Assembly: GCA_022575985.1 (NCBI GenBank)
Contig: JAKSXM010000231.1
Coordinates: 4,962,501-5,026,500 of the forward strand
Source: Anagrus nilaparvatae
Lineage: Eukaryota > Arthropoda > Insecta > Hymenoptera > Mymaridae
Length of the DNA stretch: 64,000 bases
Reading direction: 5' to 3'
Part shown: piece after piece, positions 63,630 through 64,000 of the stretch
Position numbering within the stretch: the first letter of the stretch is position 1
Layout: each line of letters begins with the position of its first letter
Translations under genes and position numbers: made by a program
Notes under the pieces: generated by a model
What the model was told of the DNA's origin: nothing
The model's input: only the letters and a program-made list of their open reading frames with translations
Databases searched by the model: none

Positions 63630-63677
63630 TGGAGCAAAAGAAATTCAAGGAATCTCACCATGATCATCTCGACGAAG
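63630..63677 (+). CDS. Candidate first coding exon at right edge
   Basis: ATG in TAACACATGGAGC opens 16 codons, MEQKKFKESHHDHLDE, up to a good donor (GAAG|GTAAGC). The upstream 300 bp (63310-63629) is less repetitive than the preceding element and could be a 5' UTR and promoter. The product start is hydrophilic and not recognised. Any following exon would lie outside the window. Weak evidence: one start codon plus one donor. Confidence 0.25.
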
Positions 63678-64000
63678 GTAAGCCTATTGCGACTCCTAGT
63701 GTAAATTCAAAGTGTGTGTGTTCGGTAATTTATTAAGTAATTAAATAGACAGTGAAAATTAGTAATATAAAGACAGTGAAAATTATTAGTTATAAAAAAA
63801 GACAGTGAATTTAATTATTATTTTTAGTTTATTGAAATAGATTAGTTTTTAGTTATAAGTGCTAAATTGTGTAATAGTTATTAATAAAAGTTATTTTCAT
63901 ATTTAAATTGAATAAGAAAAAAAGAGTCAAATTATTATAATTACTAATTATTAATTTATAAAAAATTATATATCATCACACTCTCGTTTCCTTATATTCC

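Overview
The window is AT-rich eukaryotic DNA, most likely from an insect. The protein-coding genes are split into short exons by GT-AG introns, and the transposon families are those common in arthropods: R1-clade non-LTR retrotransposons, Penelope-like and Ty1/copia remnants, a Mutator-like element carrying an exonuclease, foldback elements and MITEs. I cannot fix the order or species from sequence alone; an AT-rich parasitoid wasp or an aphid would both fit. No bacterial operon, CRISPR array or rRNA unit was seen.

Layout. 0-23 kb has no convincing intact host gene. It holds foldback elements, three pieces of one R1-clade retrotransposon family (3' end at 2.2 kb on minus, a 3' half with open frame at 4.7-6.1 kb, a decayed middle at 10.4-11.6 kb), fragments of another non-LTR element, Penelope and copia, a tRNA-Lys primer-binding site next to a possible LTR, a RING-finger pseudogene with three in-phase exons, a 5S-rRNA-derived SINE and nested inverted repeats. 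23.5-32.8 kb is an apparently complete 11-exon plus-strand gene for an MFSD6-like major facilitator protein (759 codons); its 4.7 kb second intron is almost filled by a nested palindrome. 34.0-35.5 kb is the C-terminal part of a Mutator-like transposase joined to a DEDDh exonuclease across an A11 frameshift. 36.3-37.8 kb is an unrecognised multi-exon gene remnant with a MITE inside one exon and a 66-nt exon triplicated in tandem; a further R1-clade fragment follows (38.0-39.2 kb). 39.995-43.0 kb (minus) is a peptide:N-glycanase (NGLY1/Pngl) gene with its catalytic triad. 44.1-47.5 kb is an old TIR element. 49.8-56.6 kb (minus) is a GH47 class I alpha-1,2-mannosidase gene for which only internal exons were found; one intron carries a 2.5 kb foldback element. 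56.7-63.3 kb is a 6.5 kb foldback structure whose ~1.15 kb arms enclose two oppositely oriented arrays of a ~56 bp satellite.

How the parts relate. The peptide:N-glycanase and the GH47 mannosidase both act on N-glycans and lie on the same strand about 7 kb apart. The MFSD6-like protein has a large loop with many N-glycosylation sequons. I see no evidence that these are co-regulated. The dominant theme is inverted repeats at many scales (about 40 bp to 6.5 kb), several nested, several sitting in introns or beside exon edges.
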